Positions 11,455 to 22,033 of a stretch of 64,000 bases of DNA are shown here, piece by piece; position 1 is the stretch's first letter; each line of letters begins with the position of its first letter. The position numbers and the translations under genes are program-made. Where the stretch lies: assembly GCA_010356995.1 (NCBI GenBank), contig ML996687.1:1707148-1771147 (forward strand). The letters are read 5' to 3'. This DNA comes from Trichodelitschia bisporula (lineage: Eukaryota > Ascomycota > Dothideomycetes > Phaeotrichales > Phaeotrichaceae). The notes beneath the pieces were generated by a model. That model worked only from the letters and a program-made list of their open reading frames with translations, was not told the origin of the DNA and ran no database searches.

Positions 11455-12022
11455 GCCGTGGAGCCGTGCAGAGGTGGGATGGGGGGGAAGACGTGCTTGC
11501 TTTGCCTTCGTCCTGTCGGACCCGAAGGGCGCGCTGCTTGCCCCCGCGAGACATGCTCCGCGATGTGTCATGTGGCAGCCAGCGCGGGCCGGGGGGTTAC
11601 TTACCCGTCCATATCCTCCGATAGACATCGGGTCTTGGCCACCCCTCCGCAAAGCACCTCCAGATTGCCTGCAGCTCTGCTCTCTCCCAAAAAGCCAATA
11701 CACAGTAATCAGGGAACCCAACTCACTCACCTGCAGTTTGTTGGGCGTAAGGCTGAACATCTCTCATCATCCCTCATAGCCCACCATCGCAACCACGGCC
11801 CCGTCCCCAACACCGCATCGTGTTGGCCGGCCGGCCGCCTTGTATGCTGATCAGAGCAACTGCACCTCGCCTCCATCCACCGTGTCGTGTCGTGTACGCA
11901 ATTGTCCTGCATGTCTCTGGGGGTCCGCCTGTGTTTTAAGCCCGTTGGCCGTTTGTGCCCCCAACCCCGTGCTGTGCTGCGGAGAGCGGGGGCCTGATCT
12001 GGGGCCTTCCTGGCTTGGATGA

Positions 12023-12060
12023 TGCGGCCGGCTTGCGGCCGGCTTGCGGCCAGCTTGCGG
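12023..12060. repeat. 11-bp tandem repeat, about 3.5 copies
   Basis: The unit TGCGGCCGGCT repeats head to tail, with one base change in the third copy. Confidence 0.85.
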
Positions 12061-12387
12061 TTATTTTGAGCCGCTGTAGATGACCTGGCCGGGTACTTCT
12101 CTGCGATATGCTGCTGTGAGGGAGCGGGATGATGCGTGTGGGGATCCTGTGTGGGTATTTTGGGATGAGGGCTGGTCGACTACTTTAGGAACACTTTGCG
12201 CTTCGTGTTCGCGGGCGATCATCCGAAAGGGCAGGCAAGCATCGCCAACTCGGCGCAAATGTCGGCGAATATTGAGCTGAGCAGACACCGTATCCTCACC
12301 TCTTGATTCAAGGGAGAGAGTCATGAACCAAGTCGTCGTTAAGTTAGAGATCGGGCTATGACGCCGGAAACGTCAACTCCGATATCC

Positions 12388-12401
12388 ATATCACGTGATA
12401 T
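12388..12401. promoter_or_regulatory. 14-bp palindrome with CACGTG E-box
   Basis: ATATCACGTGATAT is a perfect palindrome centred on CACGTG, the core bound by bHLH factors of the Cbf1/Pho4 type. It lies 220 bp beyond the stop codon of SVP26, so any target gene is unclear. Presence of the site is certain; use is not. Confidence 0.4.
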
Positions 12402-12620
12402 CACCCAGGCCGACCCACATGGCATCAAATATCAGTCTTACAACCCTCCCGTAAATGAGCACCACTCAATCTCAATTGCGAGCCACGGTTAAGCTGCCGC
12501 AAAAGCTAAATGCACCCATTACCGTAAAAATGCCCACAAGCCGCCGTATGAACGCCTTCACATCCATCCAGACATCTCCAATCGAAAACAACCCCCAAAC
12601 TCCCTACCGTTGCATGCGCA

Positions 12621-13462
<842 letters not shown>

Positions 13463-13759
13463 CGTGGCAAAAGAAGAAAGATGTACGTGGGTGTGTCTAG
13501 GGTACTCGACGAGAGAGCTGGTGTCGCTGAGCTTTGAAGCTTTGCGCGGCGCGGATCGTTGATGCCACGCGTCGTTGCTCCCTGTCCGGCGGCGCCCTCC
13601 CCCTCCCCCGCCTTATCGATAAGCATTTTGATGCGCCCCAAAAATTCACCGACCGCCGCTACACCATCACTGTTGCCGACTTCACATCACCACCCCTCAC
13701 CACCCCAATCGCACCGCAAACCACCCGCCACTTAGCCTCAACAGCACCAAACCGCAATC
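13463..13759. promoter_or_regulatory. Divergent promoter SVP26 / BUD23
   Basis: The 297 bases between the two start codons must hold both promoters and leaders. The BUD23 side is C-rich (repeats of caccc/accacc). No clear TATA box is seen, as is common for housekeeping genes. Confidence 0.6.
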
Positions 13760-14627
13760 ATGTCCCGCCCCGAAGACATCCTGTCTGCCCCCCCCTCCCC
13801 TTCCACTCCCCCAACCCACTAACCCCCCGTGTAGCCCCCCGGACCTCTACTACAACGAACCGACCTCCAAAAAATACACAACCAACAGCCGCATCCGCAC
13901 CATCCAAGCCTCCATGACCCACCGCGCCCTCTCCCTCCTCTCCCTCACAACCCCATCCCTCGTTCTCGACATTGGCGCCGGGAGCGGTCTCTCCGGCCAA
14001 ATCCTCTCCTCCGTCCCCACCTCGGCGGGGGGACCGCATACCTGGATCGGCCTCGACATATCCGCGTCCATGCTCGCCGTCGCGCTGGAGCGCGAGGTCG
14101 AGGGGGATCTCCTCCTCGCGGACGCAGGACAGGGCCTCGGGTTCAGGGCCGGCACGTTCGATGCAGCGATTAGTATCAGCGCGGTGCAGTGGCTGTGCAA
14201 CGCCGAGTCCTCTGAAGAAACCGCCCCGCAGCGCCTGAAGCGCTTCTTCGACAGTCTCTACGTGTCCCTAAAGCGCGGCGGGCGCGCCGTGTGCCAGTTC
14301 TACCCGCGGGATGAGCGGCAGAAGAAAATGGTCGCCGATGCCGCGATCCGCGCGGGCTTTGGCGCGGGGTTGCTCGAGGACGGGGCGGGGACGAAGGGGG
14401 TTAAGGTGTATCTAGTACTGACGGCGGGGGAGACGGGGGATATTACGGGGGTGGTGGAGGGGATGGAGGGGGTGGAGGTTGATGATCACAGGAAGAAGAG
14501 ACAGAAGGGGGAGGTTGCGAGTCGCAAGGATGATATTTTGCGAAGGAAGGCGAGGCTGGAGAGGAAGGGGAAGGTGGTGAAGGCGACGAGCAAGTACACG
14601 GGCAGGAAGAGGAAGATTGCGTTCTGA
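13760..14627 (+). CDS. BUD23: BUD23, 18S rRNA guanine-N7 methyltransferase
   Basis: Bud23 with its partner Trm112 methylates a guanine of 18S rRNA (G1575 in yeast) during 40S ribosome biogenesis in the nucleus. Two exons (13760-13782 and 13835-14627) give 271 residues, the family's size. The first exon is only 23 nt and encodes the hallmark MSRPEDIL; exon 2 continues PPDLYYNEPTSKKYT. The SAM-binding site is VLDIGAGSGLSG, followed by WIGLDIS and DAAISISAVQWLCN. The C-terminus is Lys/Arg-rich, ending YTGRKRKIAF, as in Bud23 proteins. The 52-nt intron is C-rich with a cccactaac branch site. It converges on CDC6. Confidence 0.95.
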
Positions 14628-14990
14628 GGGCCTTGTGCCTTGGGGCTGTTTTCATGGCGGCGTTTGGCGTTTGGGACGGAGGGGGCGGAGAGATACCGAG
14701 TAATTTTCGTACTGTTCACACGCAGGAAAATGGATGAGCTGAAGGTGGAGTGATTTACCATAGTCTAAGCTAGCATGAAGTCACGATATGTTCCCTACAC
14801 CACCTTGTTGGACCTGCATACGGGCACAACCACCCCAATCCAGCAACCATAGCGAACCGCGAACCATTACGCAAGAAAAGCGCCCAGAGACACCGTTCCA
14901 TGCCAAACCAATGGCCCAATGCAACCAGCGTTCACGCGCCCGCCATGCAAACACCCACGGAACAAACACGCCAAATGCAACCCAACCCAC
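14628..14990. other. Intergenic region between convergent BUD23 and CDC6
   Basis: A 363-bp space holding the 3' ends of both genes. I see no further gene or structured element in it. Confidence 0.6.
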
Positions 14991-17036
14991 TCAAAGCCCT
15001 TCCCCATCGAGCAACCCTCCAAGAATCCCCTTCGCCCCTGTTCCCTCCAAAGAATCCCTAACCTCCTTGACCCCCACACAGCTAGCCACGCGCTTCTCCT
15101 CTCCTACTCCGCCCACAAACCCGCTGCCCCGTCCCCTGCCCTTCCGCGAAGGCGTCCCCGCCCCGGGTCCCTGCACCAAACTGCCCTTCTTCCCTTCCAC
15201 CCACGCCACCAGGCTCAGCGCCTCGAGGCTAGAAACCACATCACTGAACTCTGTGCTGGAGAGTGGGTGCAGCACATTGTCGCGCGTGCACAGCGCCGCA
15301 TATGTCTCAAACAGGCGCTTGACCGTAGGAGCAGCGTTGGCGGCCGCTGACTTTGACGGCGTGGACGGGATGTCGCTGGGCGTAGAGCCACGATGCTTCT
15401 CCTCCAGCGCAACAAGGGCGCACAGCGCAGCCTTCTGCTGCAAGTTGAGAGCCGACAACCGCTGCGACGAGCCATTGGAGAAAGCCGCCGCCGTGACACG
15501 AGCCATGTGCGCAATAGTAGCGCGAGGCGCCGACTCGACGGTAAGGTCCTTGAGCGGATTGCTGACGAACGGCAGAGTGGCCTGTTTCTTTGGGGAGCGG
15601 GAAGTGGGCGGAGACGTCAAGTTGACATTATCCATTTCCCTCAGCGGTGTCTTCGTCGGGCTCGCGGATACGAAGGATTCAAACTCGTTGGACTGACTGT
15701 TGGCGCTTGCGAGCTTGGTGCGCGTCTCGGACTCGATCAGGTCGATGGCGCGCAGGCAGATGCTGAAGGCCTTGCGCAGGTCGCCCGTCTGAGCTGCCAC
15801 CTTCTTAGAGGCGAAGAGGACGGCAGTTGGGTGGATAAAGGGGACAAAGTCAGGCTTGGCCTCCGTGCCCTCTGGGAGCAGAGCCTTGAGCTTCGAGGAG
15901 ATGACATCCGCGATCTGGACAGCAGAGTACGGCATGAAGGGAAGAAGATGAGGCCGCAGACCGCGCGTCTTGAGGCGAGGCAGAAACCGGTCCGTAAAGT
16001 CGAGAGCATTGGCAATGCCGATAAGCAAAAGGCTTGACTTCTTCTTGAGAGACCACTCGAAGAGCTTGTACATGAGATCAAGATCGACGCCGAGAAGGTG
16101 GTCAATTTCGTCCAGGATGACGAGATAGGACGCATCCTTTTGCAGGAAGAGCGCCTCCAAAGCTGCCGTCTCATGCCCTTCCATGACCTCGGTCTGTTCA
16201 AACTCATCGAGGAGCTTAGCGTAGATGTCGGCAGCCGTCTTGACGCTCATGCAGTTGACGTAAGCATGCTTGGTGTGCACCTCCTCGCGGATCAAGCCGC
16301 AAACTTCCATCACCAGCGCGCTCTTCCCCGTTCCCGGCGGGCCAGACACGTAGAGGGAGCCAGACACCTTAGACTCGAGGCGCGGCTTGACAAACTGCCA
16401 TAATTCCTCGCGCTCCTTCTCACGGCCAATGAGCTGCTGGGAGTGGGTGCTGCGAGCAAACGCTTTGCGCGCGTCATTGTAGACGGACGAGCCACTCAGC
16501 CGAGGAGAGGTGGGCGTACGCGGGCTCTGCGGAGTAAGAGGACGATTGAGGACGCCTACGCGATGACGCGGTGTCACTGGAACTTTCTTCGACAGGGCAT
16601 CGCGGTGCCTCGGCGTCGACGGGGTCACGGGGTTGTCATCTGAGGTGGAAGAGCTCTCAATCTCCAGCTGCTTCTTCGACGGCGAGAAGAGAAGACGCTT
16701 TGAAGGTGTTGCACGCTTCGCGAAGGCGGAGCAGCTTCGCAGCTTCTTCAGCGGGCCGGGCTTATCCAAATCGTCGAGCTCATCCTCGTTCTCGTCGAGC
16801 ACCTCAATGGGGCGGGCACTACTGCGCGTCCGCGGAGTGACGAAAGGGTTCTCAGGCTTGTCACTGGAAACGACGAAGGCCTTGGACTTGGAGCGTGTGG
16901 TAGGCGTGGAAGTGGTTGCTGAGGGACCTAGGGACCAGTTAGCGCCATAAACAAACGGGCAGGGACTTTGGGAGCTGGCCGTACTCGACTGCGCAACAGC
17001 ACTGCGAGTGCGCTTCCCCAGAACAGTATTGACCAT
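14991..17036 (-). CDS. CDC6: CDC6, replication licensing AAA+ ATPase
   Basis: Cdc6 (Cdc18) joins ORC at replication origins and helps load the MCM helicase. The frame encodes 681 residues from the Met beginning MVNTVLGKRTRS; the frame is open further upstream but that part is basic, unlike Cdc6, and the chosen start has a good context. Walker A is GPPGTGKS (residues 232-239), Walker B VILDEID (306-312), and a winged-helix domain lies at the C-terminus. The N-terminal 200 residues carry many S/TP sites (for example LTPQSPRTPTSPRL), likely CDK sites that restrict licensing. A 57-nt segment (16984-16928) with GTACGG, GCTAAC and CCTAG looks like an intron that keeps the frame, so a 662-residue form is likely. 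Confidence 0.93.
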   Translation of the reverse strand: MVNTVLGKRTRSAVAQSSTASSQSPCPFVYGANWSLGPSATTSTPTTRSKSKAFVVSSDKPENPFVTPRTRSSARPIEVLDENEDELDDLDKPGPLKKLRSCSAFAKRATPSKRLLFSPSKKQLEIESSSTSDDNPVTPSTPRHRDALSKKVPVTPRHRVGVLNRPLTPQSPRTPTSPRLSGSSVYNDARKAFARSTHSQQLIGREKEREELWQFVKPRLESKVSGSLYVSGPPGTGKSALVMEVCGLIREEVHTKHAYVNCMSVKTAADIYAKLLDEFEQTEVMEGHETAALEALFLQKDASYLVILDEIDHLLGVDLDLMYKLFEWSLKKKSSLLLIGIANALDFTDRFLPRLKTRGLRPHLLPFMPYSAVQIADVISSKLKALLPEGTEAKPDFVPFIHPTAVLFASKKVAAQTGDLRKAFSICLRAIDLIESETRTKLASANSQSNEFESFVSASPTKTPLREMDNVNLTSPPTSRSPKKQATLPFVSNPLKDLTVESAPRATIAHMARVTAAAFSNGSSQRLSALNLQQKAALCALVALEEKHRGSTPSDIPSTPSKSAAANAAPTVKRLFETYAALCTRDNVLHPLSSTEFSDVVSSLEALSLVAWVEGKKGSLVQGPGAGTPSRKGRGRGSGFVGGVGEEKRVASCVGVKEVRDSLEGTGAKGILGGLLDGEGL

Positions 17037-17763
17037 GGCTGCAGTAGTGGAGAGTTCGTGGAAGCAGCAATGGTGGTTATTGAGGGGAGGGGCGTGGGGA
17101 GTGTGAAGTGGAGAGAAGTCGTGCGGGAGGCCTGCCGGTTTCATCGCGAAAGGCACGGTCCACTTTGACGCGGGCGTGATTTGCTCGCGCAACGCGACGC
17201 GTCGGCCAAACCACTTCCGGCCTCGGCGCCGATGACGCGTTGCGCGTGCATGGCGCGACCAGAGACACCCAGCCACCAGACTTCATCTCAGCCTCGCCCA
17301 CGACAGCCTCATTCAACTTCAAATACCATCCAAAGTGGGATTGGAAGAGCGCAAGTAGCTTGCAAGCTAGTTCTCTGCCTTGAAGTCACGGGGCCGTATG
17401 GCAGCTCGTCCACCCTTTGACCTGCAAAAGCTGTGTCTCACCGCCCCCTCTTAACTGTTTGATCAGATGTACCCTCACTGAGCTCTGGGTTGCACGGTAG
17501 TGCACTAGCTGTTTGATAGGTTACACCTCGTGAAGTCCACGCTCGTGGGAACCTGTAGTCGGAGTCAGCTCTACTCCTCTGTCACTCCGCGCGGGGGCTG
17601 TGGTCTGAGGTGCGCAGCATGGTTGTTTGCTACGTGATCACCAGCCAGCACGATGCTACAAGGCATTTAAAAGCGGTACTTGGAGTATTCTCCCATCTCT
17701 TCCTACGTTTCCTTCCTCTTTACCAGCTCTATCACGGTCGATTGAAGCCTTCATGTTGTCACA
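17037..17763. other. Intergenic region between CDC6 and orphan gene
   Basis: It holds the CDC6 promoter on one side. At about 17665 a TTTAAAA sequence sits 95 bp upstream of the orphan gene's start, with a pyrimidine-rich leader between; it may act as a TATA element. Nothing else is supported. Confidence 0.5.
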
Positions 17764-18374
17764 ATGGCACTCGCGAGAACGCAGTGCCATCGATGTAACG
17801 ACTCACACTTGTGTACTGGCCGGCATGGCTACAACTACTTCATGCGACCTCACCGCGGCCCGATGCTTGGTCCGGCTCTACCTCCTCAAGATGCTCTCGT
17901 CATGTACGATCCGTTTCCGCCACGCTTTCCACCGCCATTCCCACCGCCCATGATACCCCGAGGGCGTATGATAGACAACCTGGCGCCAGAACGCTTCTGC
18001 CTCTGCCGGATTTGCGACTTTTGGCGCAATAACATCCCGGCTTTGTTTGTAAGTGAGTTAGCCTGATTTCCTTTAAATCGTGGCTGATGTACGGCAAGGA
18101 GCATACGCCCACCGGTCGCGAGGTCGAGGTCTTATTGCGCGAATGCTCCGATTACTACCACGACATTTTGGACTACGGTGTTGCACTCGACCTCGTCGAT
18201 GCACTTTTCGACAAATTAGCCGATGTAGACGATGCCCTCCATATGGTAGGGCCGTGGGTGCCACGTCCTGAGCAGGAGGTCTACAGGAATGTGGCCATGA
18301 AGCTGCCAGTCCTTCAAATGCAGCTTCAAATGCAGCTTCAAATGCAACTGGAAGACGAATTACCGTGGCTCTGA
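17764..18374 (+). CDS. Unrecognised Cys-containing protein, two exons
   Basis: Two exons (17764-18048 and 18099-18374) joined through a 50-nt GTAAGT...CAAG intron encode 186 residues. I do not recognise the family. Exon 1 has a Cys/His cluster (CHRCNDSHLC) and a second cluster (CLCRIC), separated by a Pro-rich stretch (PFPPRFPPPFPPPMIPRG); together these could bind zinc. Exon 2 is acidic and probably helical (LLRECSDYYHDILDY, LVDALFDKLADVDDAL). Near the end a 12-bp unit repeats three times, giving LQMQ repeats. The spliced frame stays open across both halves and ends ELPWL, which argues for a real gene, perhaps lineage-specific. Function unknown. Confidence 0.62.
18312..18347 (+). repeat. In-frame 12-bp tandem repeat (LQMQ x3)
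   Basis: CTTCAAATGCAG is repeated three times head to tail, the last copy with one change, inside exon 2 of the unrecognised gene. Copy number may vary between strains. Confidence 0.9.
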
Positions 18375-18508
18375 GATACATGTGCATACCACTCTGTACT
18401 TTTCCGAAAATATCTCATTGTATTGGCATCTTACATTGATGCGGATATCTGGCATTGTGGGCGTTCGGGAGCAGTAAGGCGAGGGCGACCTTGGGCAGGG
18501 ACGAGTCT

Positions 18509-20428
18509 CTAATGGATGAATGTACAAGATAGACATTCTACTCCAACCACCAACTCCGCAAACCCCAATCCAACCAGCACACGTAACCCACCATCAGCCT
18601 CCATCCACTCCATCCCCCCCCACTCCCCCCCCCTAGGCTCCCCCGCCGCCTCCATCGTCCCATTCGGCAACACCCGCACCGCATGCGCCGAACTCAGCCC
18701 CGGCGCAACCCACGTAACATTATGCCCCCTCGCCTTCATACTCGCCACCGTCGCATTATCATACCCCGGCAAGCCAGGCGCAACCCCCCACTCAAACACC
18801 GCATTATCCGGGACGAGCTGGTCGTGCAACCGCGGTTGGGCCAGCGCTTCCGCAACATCCATCCCGCCGTCTAGGATATGGATGAGGTTTTGTACTGTGG
18901 CCGTGGTGATGCGACTCCCGCCCGCCGCGCCGGTCGCCACATACATGCGCCCGTCTGGGTACTCGGCGATCACCGGGGAAATGCTGGACTGCGGGCGCTT
19001 GCGCGGCCGGATGTAGTTCGCGGGGCTAGGGATGTAGCCGAAGGCATTGCTGGTGCCGGGGATGCTGAAGTCGTTCATTTCGTTGTTGAGCACGAGCCCC
19101 GTCTCCGGGACTATGAGTTGGGAGCCGAAGAGGAGGTTTACGGTTGTGGTGAGGGTTATGGTGAGGCCCGAACTGTCGGTCGCGACGAGGTGCGACGTGC
19201 CTGGCGTCGGGAGCTCGGCGAAGCCCCCCGGGTTGTAGTAGGAGATGTTGTGGGTTTGCTCGGTAATGCGGGAGCGCACGTCGGCGCCGGTGGCGGGGGA
19301 TATCATCCCGCTTTCGTAGGAGGCGAGATTCTCTACGAAGGAGGGGTCGCCGAGGTTGGTGCGCTGTGGGGACGTCAACTTCAGCCTAGCTAGAAAAGTA
19401 GAGCAACCTACCATGCCATACGCAAACCGCATAGCCTCATCCAGCCGGTGTGTAGTAAGATTAACCTCCTCCGGATCCCCAAACCCCTCATACCCACCCA
19501 CAATATTCATAATCGCCATCGCCACCACACCCCCCGACGGCGCACCCACACTCGTCAGCTTCTGCCCGCGATACTCCACAGTAGCAGGCTTCCGCTCGAT
19601 CACAGCATACTCCTTCAAATCCTCCATCGTCATACTCCCATTATGCGCCTGTATCGTCGCAATCGTCGCCTCCGCAATCGGCCCCTCGTAAAACGCCCTA
19701 ACCCCCCTCTCCCCCACCGCCTGCAACAAATCCGCATACCGGCGGCGCGTAATCCAGTCCCCAACCCCCAGCCTTGTGCCATTCGGCGCAAAATCAATCG
19801 CCCAGCTCGGATCCTCACTTAGAAAATCCCGTCCACTCCCCACCGCACTCGCCATATACCTCGCCAAATCCGCCCCAACCGCAAACCCATCCCGCGCCAG
19901 CGCAACCGCCGGCCTGACAACATCCTTCCACGGCAAGCCCCCGAAGTGATCGTGTATCCACGCCAACCCCGCCGGCTCCCCGGGCACCCCTGACGCGAGG
20001 CCAGACGTGATACTCCCCTGCACATTGCCCTGGTACATGTCCTCGAAGGCAGCGGCGGGGGCACACTCGCGGAAATCAAGCGCGGTGTAGGAGCCATTTG
20101 GCGCGCGGATGAGGCCGAAGCCTCCCCCGCCCAGGCCGCTGTGGTAGGGCGCGACGACGCCGATGCAGAGCACTGAGGCGACGAGGGCGTCTGCTGCGGT
20201 GGCCAGGGGGGAGGATTTTAGGATGTTGAGGCCGATGTGGGTGCAGAGTTTGGATTCGGTGGCGATGGCGGCGTGGGTTGGGGGAGCGGAGGGGGCGGGG
20301 AGGGAGAGGGCGAGTTGGCTGGTTAGGAGGGAGAGGAGGATTGGGGCCATTGTGGCGGGGAGAAATAGGCGAGAGGAGGGCCTGGAGGAGGTAGAGGAGG
20401 TGGAGGAGAGGAAAGGTACGAGGCGCAT
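18509..20428 (-). CDS. ggt: Gamma-glutamyltransferase (gamma-glutamyl hydrolase)
   Basis: The enzyme cleaves the gamma-glutamyl bond of glutathione and its conjugates, outside the cell or in the vacuole. Two exons (20428-19412, 19363-18509) give 623 residues. Visible family marks are GLGGGGFGLI, the glutamate-binding Arg in DFRECAP, and the autoprocessing nucleophile Thr in PGTSHLVATDSSG (about residue 394), followed by LNNEMNDF and GGSRI. The 48-nt intron keeps the frame; removing it restores YGMRTNLGDPSF, a family motif, so the unspliced form is probably not the enzyme. The Met at residue 27 (position 20350) starts a better signal peptide (MAPILLSLLTSQLALSLP), so that may be the true start. 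The C-terminus is hydrophobic. A 20-base G run lies 75 bp upstream. Confidence 0.93.
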   Translation of the reverse strand: MRLVPFLSSTSSTSSRPSSRLFLPATMAPILLSLLTSQLALSLPAPSAPPTHAAIATESKLCTHIGLNILKSSPLATAADALVASVLCIGVVAPYHSGLGGGGFGLIRAPNGSYTALDFRECAPAAAFEDMYQGNVQGSITSGLASGVPGEPAGLAWIHDHFGGLPWKDVVRPAVALARDGFAVGADLARYMASAVGSGRDFLSEDPSWAIDFAPNGTRLGVGDWITRRRYADLLQAVGERGVRAFYEGPIAEATIATIQAHNGSMTMEDLKEYAVIERKPATVEYRGQKLTSVGAPSGGVVAMAIMNIVGGYEGFGDPEEVNLTTHRLDEAMRFAYGMVGCSTFLARLKLTSPQRTNLGDPSFVENLASYESGMISPATGADVRSRITEQTHNISYYNPGGFAELPTPGTSHLVATDSSGLTITLTTTVNLLFGSQLIVPETGLVLNNEMNDFSIPGTSNAFGYIPSPANYIRPRKRPQSSISPVIAEYPDGRMYVATGAAGGSRITTATVQNLIHILDGGMDVAEALAQPRLHDQLVPDNAVFEWGVAPGLPGYDNATVASMKARGHNVTWVAPGLSSAHAVRVLPNGTMEAAGEPRGGEWGGMEWMEADGGLRVLVGLGFAELVVGVECLSCTFIH

Positions 20429-20503
20429 TGTGAGAGTTGGACGGCGGCGATACCGGTTGATAGAGCCGACTTGGCGGTGAGATAGCTAGAGATAGTGGGG
20501 GGA

Positions 20504-20523
20504 GGGGGGGGGGGGGGGGGGGG
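20504..20523 (+). repeat. Poly-G homopolymer, 20 bases
   Basis: A G run on the plus strand preceded by ggggggagg-type sequence, 75 bp upstream of the outer GGT start codon, so probably in its leader or core promoter as poly-C. Confidence 0.92.
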
Positions 20524-21064
20524 CCCTTGTGATACGTCGAGTGAGAGATGCAGATGGTCTCCTCTCCTGCTTTCTGTTTGTTCTGCTTCGTGATCGAGTA
20601 GGTTGGGAGTGGAGGGGAAGTAATAGCAGACCAGATTAGAGGTGTGCTGGTGTTCAAAGGTATTTAGCGGTAGCGACAGCCTTGCGTGCTCGCAAGCTTG
20701 TTCGGCTCCACGACTAGTTCTAGCTGGTTGAAAAAGCTGGTAGCTCCGAAGCTTGCTTTCCACTGGCCTTCAGGACGATCGGCGTCCGGCTCGTATCCCA
20801 CCCATGGATCACTACATAGCATGGCACGCAAGGAACACAGAATCATAAGTTGTGCACCGGTTTTCTTTCCTGCCGAACTGTTGAAATCTGGTTGACAGCA
20901 TCTTGAAGGGGAGGTGACACCCGCCAATGACACAGGACAGAAGCTTCCGACTGGCCTCGTCAGTTGGTACACCCGGGGGGATGAAGATTCCGTTGAACCT
21001 CACTCTGTCCCTCTCTCTCTCTCTCTCTCCATCTTCACTGTCTTCCTTACCAGCCACTGCGTGC

Positions 21065-21133
21065 TTGCGTGTTCTGTGTGCGTTCTGTGTGCGTTCTGTG
21101 TGCGTTCTATGTCCGTTCTGTGTGCGTTCTGTG
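21065..21133. repeat. 11-bp tandem repeat, about six copies
   Basis: The unit GTGTGCGTTCT repeats head to tail with a few base changes. It produces frames rich in RTxxTQN-type repeats that are not a gene. Confidence 0.85.
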
Positions 21134-22033
21134 CTCCGTCTGCGGGTAATGATGCCGATTCCGCTTCCCATCCCCCCACATTGCTGGTAGATGGCCCGGG
21201 ATGATCCCAAGTTTTCTTCCCTCTGCTGACTCTTGCCCTCCCGCCTACTTTTTAGCGACCCCGCCATGATAAGACGCAAAAAGATTGCGTAGCGGGACGC
21301 AATCGCCGCGACCTCAGTCTGCGCCTCCATCATCAGCGGCGTTACTCGCTCTTGGCCTGCATGCGAGCAGGAGGCTGATTAGCCCAAGCGGCGAGTGGAG
21401 TGCGGGGAACTGGAGCAGCGGGGGCAGGCTACGGTAGGCGACAAGCCTTTGCCGCAGCTTCACCAAACTCTGTTCCAACATCCTCCCAAACGGTGTTTTC
21501 TCCGTCATCATCGCTGCTTCTCTTCTCCCAATCCCATTGCAACCCCGCCCCCCCCTCCCCCCCCTCTCCCCCGATGTCTCCACAGCTCGCCGTTCCCGTC
21601 CCACACGCTATCCCGCGCTGACGCTGCCGATCGCCCCCATGCGATGTGACATGACCTAGGCACTTATGCGGGGTCGGTGCCGAAAAGCTGTGACCGCGTG
21701 CTCGTCTGGCAATGGAGCGGAAGTTTTGTGATCAACGGCGAGGGTTGTCTGGGCGAAAGGGCGGGTTCTACATAGAGATGGACAGACGGGCGCATCCGTC
21801 TCGTAAGATTCAATCTGCAGGATCGTGGCCCTCAGCCCTCAGCCGTTGGCCTTTGTCTTTTGTCCTTACTTCGTTTCGTTGCTTCCTCTTGTGCAACGCG
21901 GGCTTGAGATATAGGTAGACTCCTTCCTTCGTAAATTAAAGACCTGGCTACAGAGTCCCTTCCTCGTCTACGAGTAATTAACTTCTTGCCTCCCGGGCCT
22001 TTTTTGGTGACGACCGACACGTCTTTCGAAAGA

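Larger units (their letters stand above)
9252..12620. other. 3.4-kb gene-free, G-rich and repeat-rich intergenic region
   Basis: I see no gene with splice signals or a family match. The region holds a long poly-G run, a (ATC)n and a (TTC)n microsatellite, a G-quadruplex-type array, an 11-bp tandem repeat and a CACGTG palindrome, listed separately. Frames up to about 160 codons exist on both strands but are built from simple repeats. It is flanked by the promoter of the HAM-8-like gene and the 3' end of SVP26, so about 2 kb remains without an obvious role; a non-coding RNA is possible but unproven. Confidence 0.6.
20429..22033. other. Intergenic region between divergent GGT and MFS genes
   Basis: A 1.6-kb shared upstream region with a poly-G run, a (CT)n tract at 21010-21029, an 11-bp tandem repeat, and a C-rich stretch at 21543-21575. 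No coding gene is supported; the repeat-derived frames are compositional. It should contain the promoters of both neighbours. Confidence 0.55.

Noticed and set aside
11314-11850. Overlapping frames of about 150 codons on both strands
   Set aside because: They owe their length to the TTC repeat (poly-Glu, poly-Phe, poly-Leu) and lack splice signals or motifs.
14788-15696. 302-codon plus-strand frame across the CDC6 3' end
   Set aside because: Antisense to the winged-helix part of CDC6; low-complexity Pro/Ser start.
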